A stretch of DNA of 64,000 bases. Origin: Aradus depressus. Its lineage: Eukaryota; Arthropoda; Insecta; Hemiptera; Aradidae. A model generated the notes under the pieces. The model was not told the origin of the DNA. It worked only from the letters and a program-made list of their open reading frames with translations, and did not search any database. How positions within the stretch are numbered: the stretch's first letter is position 1; every line of letters begins with the position of its first letter. The translations under genes were made by a program, and so were the position numbers. The stretch lies in contig OY759224.1 in the NCBI GenBank assembly GCA_963662175.1, positions 8,854,550 through 8,918,549 on the forward strand, in the 5' to 3' direction. Below, piece after piece: positions 62,356 to 64,000 of this stretch.

Positions 62356-62692
62356 AGGTTAGGTTAGATTTTATGACTCATGCCCGGGCTTTAACTGCGA
62401 GATTATATCGCCTACTACCAAAGCGCTCTTTCGTCACTCTGTTGGACATGAGACTCTACTATGGGAATCCTAAATGTTGCCTACCCAGGTTTATTCACCT
62501 AGGGCAGGGATCTTTAACGAGTACCTGACATTGTACAGGCTCGGAACCATGGCTTAACGTCCCATCCGATGGACGGCGTGTTTAAGTTTGTTTTACCTCC
62601 CAGATAAAATAAACTAAGGACCTCGGCCGGGTTTCGAACCCACGACCTTGAGCTCAGAAGACAAGCACGCATACCACTGAGCTACCGGCGCC
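62356..62692 (-). mobile_element. tRNA-derived SINE, full length
   Basis: Tail TAGGTTAGGTTAG, complete body, box B GGGTTTCGAACCC perfect, head CTACCGGCGCCCTC. No clean target duplication seen. Confidence 0.88.
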
Positions 62693-62699
62693 CTCTTTT

Positions 62700-63300
62700 T
62701 CTTTAATATATAGCCGAATGGTTGCGACTTAATGTTTTTTTTCACAACCCCTATCATATCCAATGAAATTCCATCCGTACTCCTTTTGTAAAAAAAAATA
62801 GATGGTCACCTTATATAAAGACATCTACTTGATTACATGATCTCCCAAGAGAAAATACAACATGAAAATGTTCCATGTTTAAGAACATACCTTTTTCCTA
62901 TGAGAAAATGAAAATTTAAAAAAAAAAGAGAAGTAATATATAATGGAACGAAAAGCACGGACTTACTGTTATTTTAATTAAAAAATGTTATCTGTTAGTA
63001 TGAACTTGGTACACCAACATCCCATATATATTTTAAGATATTAAAAATGTCAGAGCGTTATAATTCATTGAGTAAAGTCTGAAATGTATCCACAAAGTTT
63101 AAACAAGATCCTCAAACACAGTCTATCCTTTGAGTTCGTTATACCTTCTCTTTATTTACGGTTTACTCAACTTTAATTACGATAATTAATTTTTTTTTTC
63201 TTCTTTGATGTATGTTTTTTTTTGTAAAAACTGTATACCTATACCTCAAGCCCAGATTTGTAAGTTTATATATATACAAATTTCAAAGGTTTTATCTCCT
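62700..63300. other. Unassigned AT-rich sequence
   Basis: Nothing recognised. Confidence 0.35.
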
Positions 63301-63304
63301 TATA

Positions 63305-63450
63305 TATTTTTATACGAAGTATAGGAGAAATTAAATAATCGGTCGAAAATTCGATCCGGAGTTTTCAAAGGAATTTTTTTTTTTCCGACCTTTAGATTCC
63401 AAAAATGAAAAAAAAGTACATGTCTGTCTGTGAACACGATTATACATTAA
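63305..63450 (+). repeat. Dispersed repeat family B, end fragment
   Basis: TACGAAGTATAGGAGAAATT, TCGGTCGAAAATTCGATCC and GTCTGTCTGTGAACACGAT. Confidence 0.6.
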
Positions 63451-63585
63451 TAAGAATATTTATATGCACAAATATTTTTAAATGACTTGGCATCCTCGCT
63501 AAGATCAAAAGATTATAGAGAAGATATAAATAATTTTAAAAATAATAAAATGTTCATAGATAAATTTTTGAAAAAAATATTTAGT

Positions 63586-63703
63586 TATTAAGATTCATGT
63601 CTGGGCTTTAACATCGAGGTAATATCGCCAACCCAGAGCGTTCTTTTGTCACTCTGGTGGACGTGAGCCCGACTCCACTGTGTGAGTCCTCATTTTTGCC
63701 TAA
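63586..63703 (-). mobile_element. tRNA-derived SINE, tail half
   Basis: TCATGTCTGGGCTTTAACAT to GAGTCCTCATTTTTGCCTAA; head absent. Confidence 0.7.
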
Positions 63704-63882
63704 CATATGTATATTATATATATTCAATTCTTTTTCTTTTATTATTAAAACTACAATTAATTTTTTTGTGTTTTTCATGTTTTTAAGACGTTACTGTACA
63801 GGAGGGACAGGGAAGAACCCTGTGGGCTGGAAAAGGGACAGTTTGGATTGTAAACTTGTTCAACTTCCATTTAGTATTTGTT

Positions 63883-63930
63883 AAGTCGTGGCTGAAGATG
63901 GTAGCAATATCGAAAGTACTCCCATTACAC
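63883..63930 (+). ncRNA. Hammerhead-like motif at a PLE end
   Basis: GTGG, CTGAAGA, T, GGTA-GCAA-TATC, GAAA, GTACT, C, CCAT. Stem I GTGG/CCAT (with one G-T pair), stem II with one G-T pair, AGTACT loopless stem III. Core fully intact. Followed by (TA)n, as in unit 1 and 2. Confidence 0.6.
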
Positions 63931-64000
63931 AATATATATATATATATATATATATATGTGATGGGCTGGTGTTTTACACCTAGGGACCTAAGCATCCAGT

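Overview
This is repeat-dense, AT-rich eukaryotic DNA, almost certainly from an arthropod and probably an insect. The clues are jockey-type LINE remains, Penelope-like elements (PLEs), hAT DNA transposons, and an abundant tRNA-derived SINE whose 3' tail is made of CCTAA/TTAGG units, the insect telomere repeat. I cannot name the species. I find no intact host gene; the window reads as intergenic or intronic sequence built from layers of mobile elements. A 200-base run of N (19094-19293) is an assembly gap.

Layout. 0-10 kb: a fold-back element, a 22-bp and a 141-bp tandem repeat, the first SINEs, two LINE fragments and a PLE-derived inverted structure. 10.1-12.0 kb: the best protein-coding feature, a 5'-truncated PLE with an open reverse transcriptase plus GIY-YIG endonuclease frame, followed by a hammerhead-like ribozyme motif and bounded by an 11-bp direct repeat. 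12-24 kb: SINEs, MITEs (families C, D, F), unknown repeats (B, E, J), a second PLE endonuclease fragment and one weak short basic ORF. 24.2-28.3 kb: a complete, young, non-autonomous LTR retrotransposon with two 668-bp LTRs. 28-38 kb: a MITE with long inverted ends, a second family-F MITE, two hAT elements with 8-bp target duplications, a pogo/Tigger-like element and more SINEs. 38-47 kb: ribozyme-bearing inverted PLE units, a SINE flanked by a 50-bp duplication, a 48-bp minisatellite and a LINE fragment. 47-64 kb: many SINEs, a LINE with poly(A) tail and target duplication, a second inverted PLE unit, a solo LTR nested in a PLE nested in family B, an (AAAAAT)n microsatellite and a LINE C-terminal fragment.

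The most interesting signal is the recurring motif CUGANGA-U-stem II-GAAA followed by a self-complementary, loopless stem III. I find it in at least twelve places, always with PLE-like sequence, and several times as head-to-head pairs so that both strands carry it. PLE hammerhead ribozymes are known; the constant extra U and the short paired units with their own target duplications deserve a closer look.

Repeat letters (A-J) are my own labels. Boundaries without a target duplication are approximate, to about 20 bp. Homologies were judged by eye from motifs and repeated text within the window; no database search was run.
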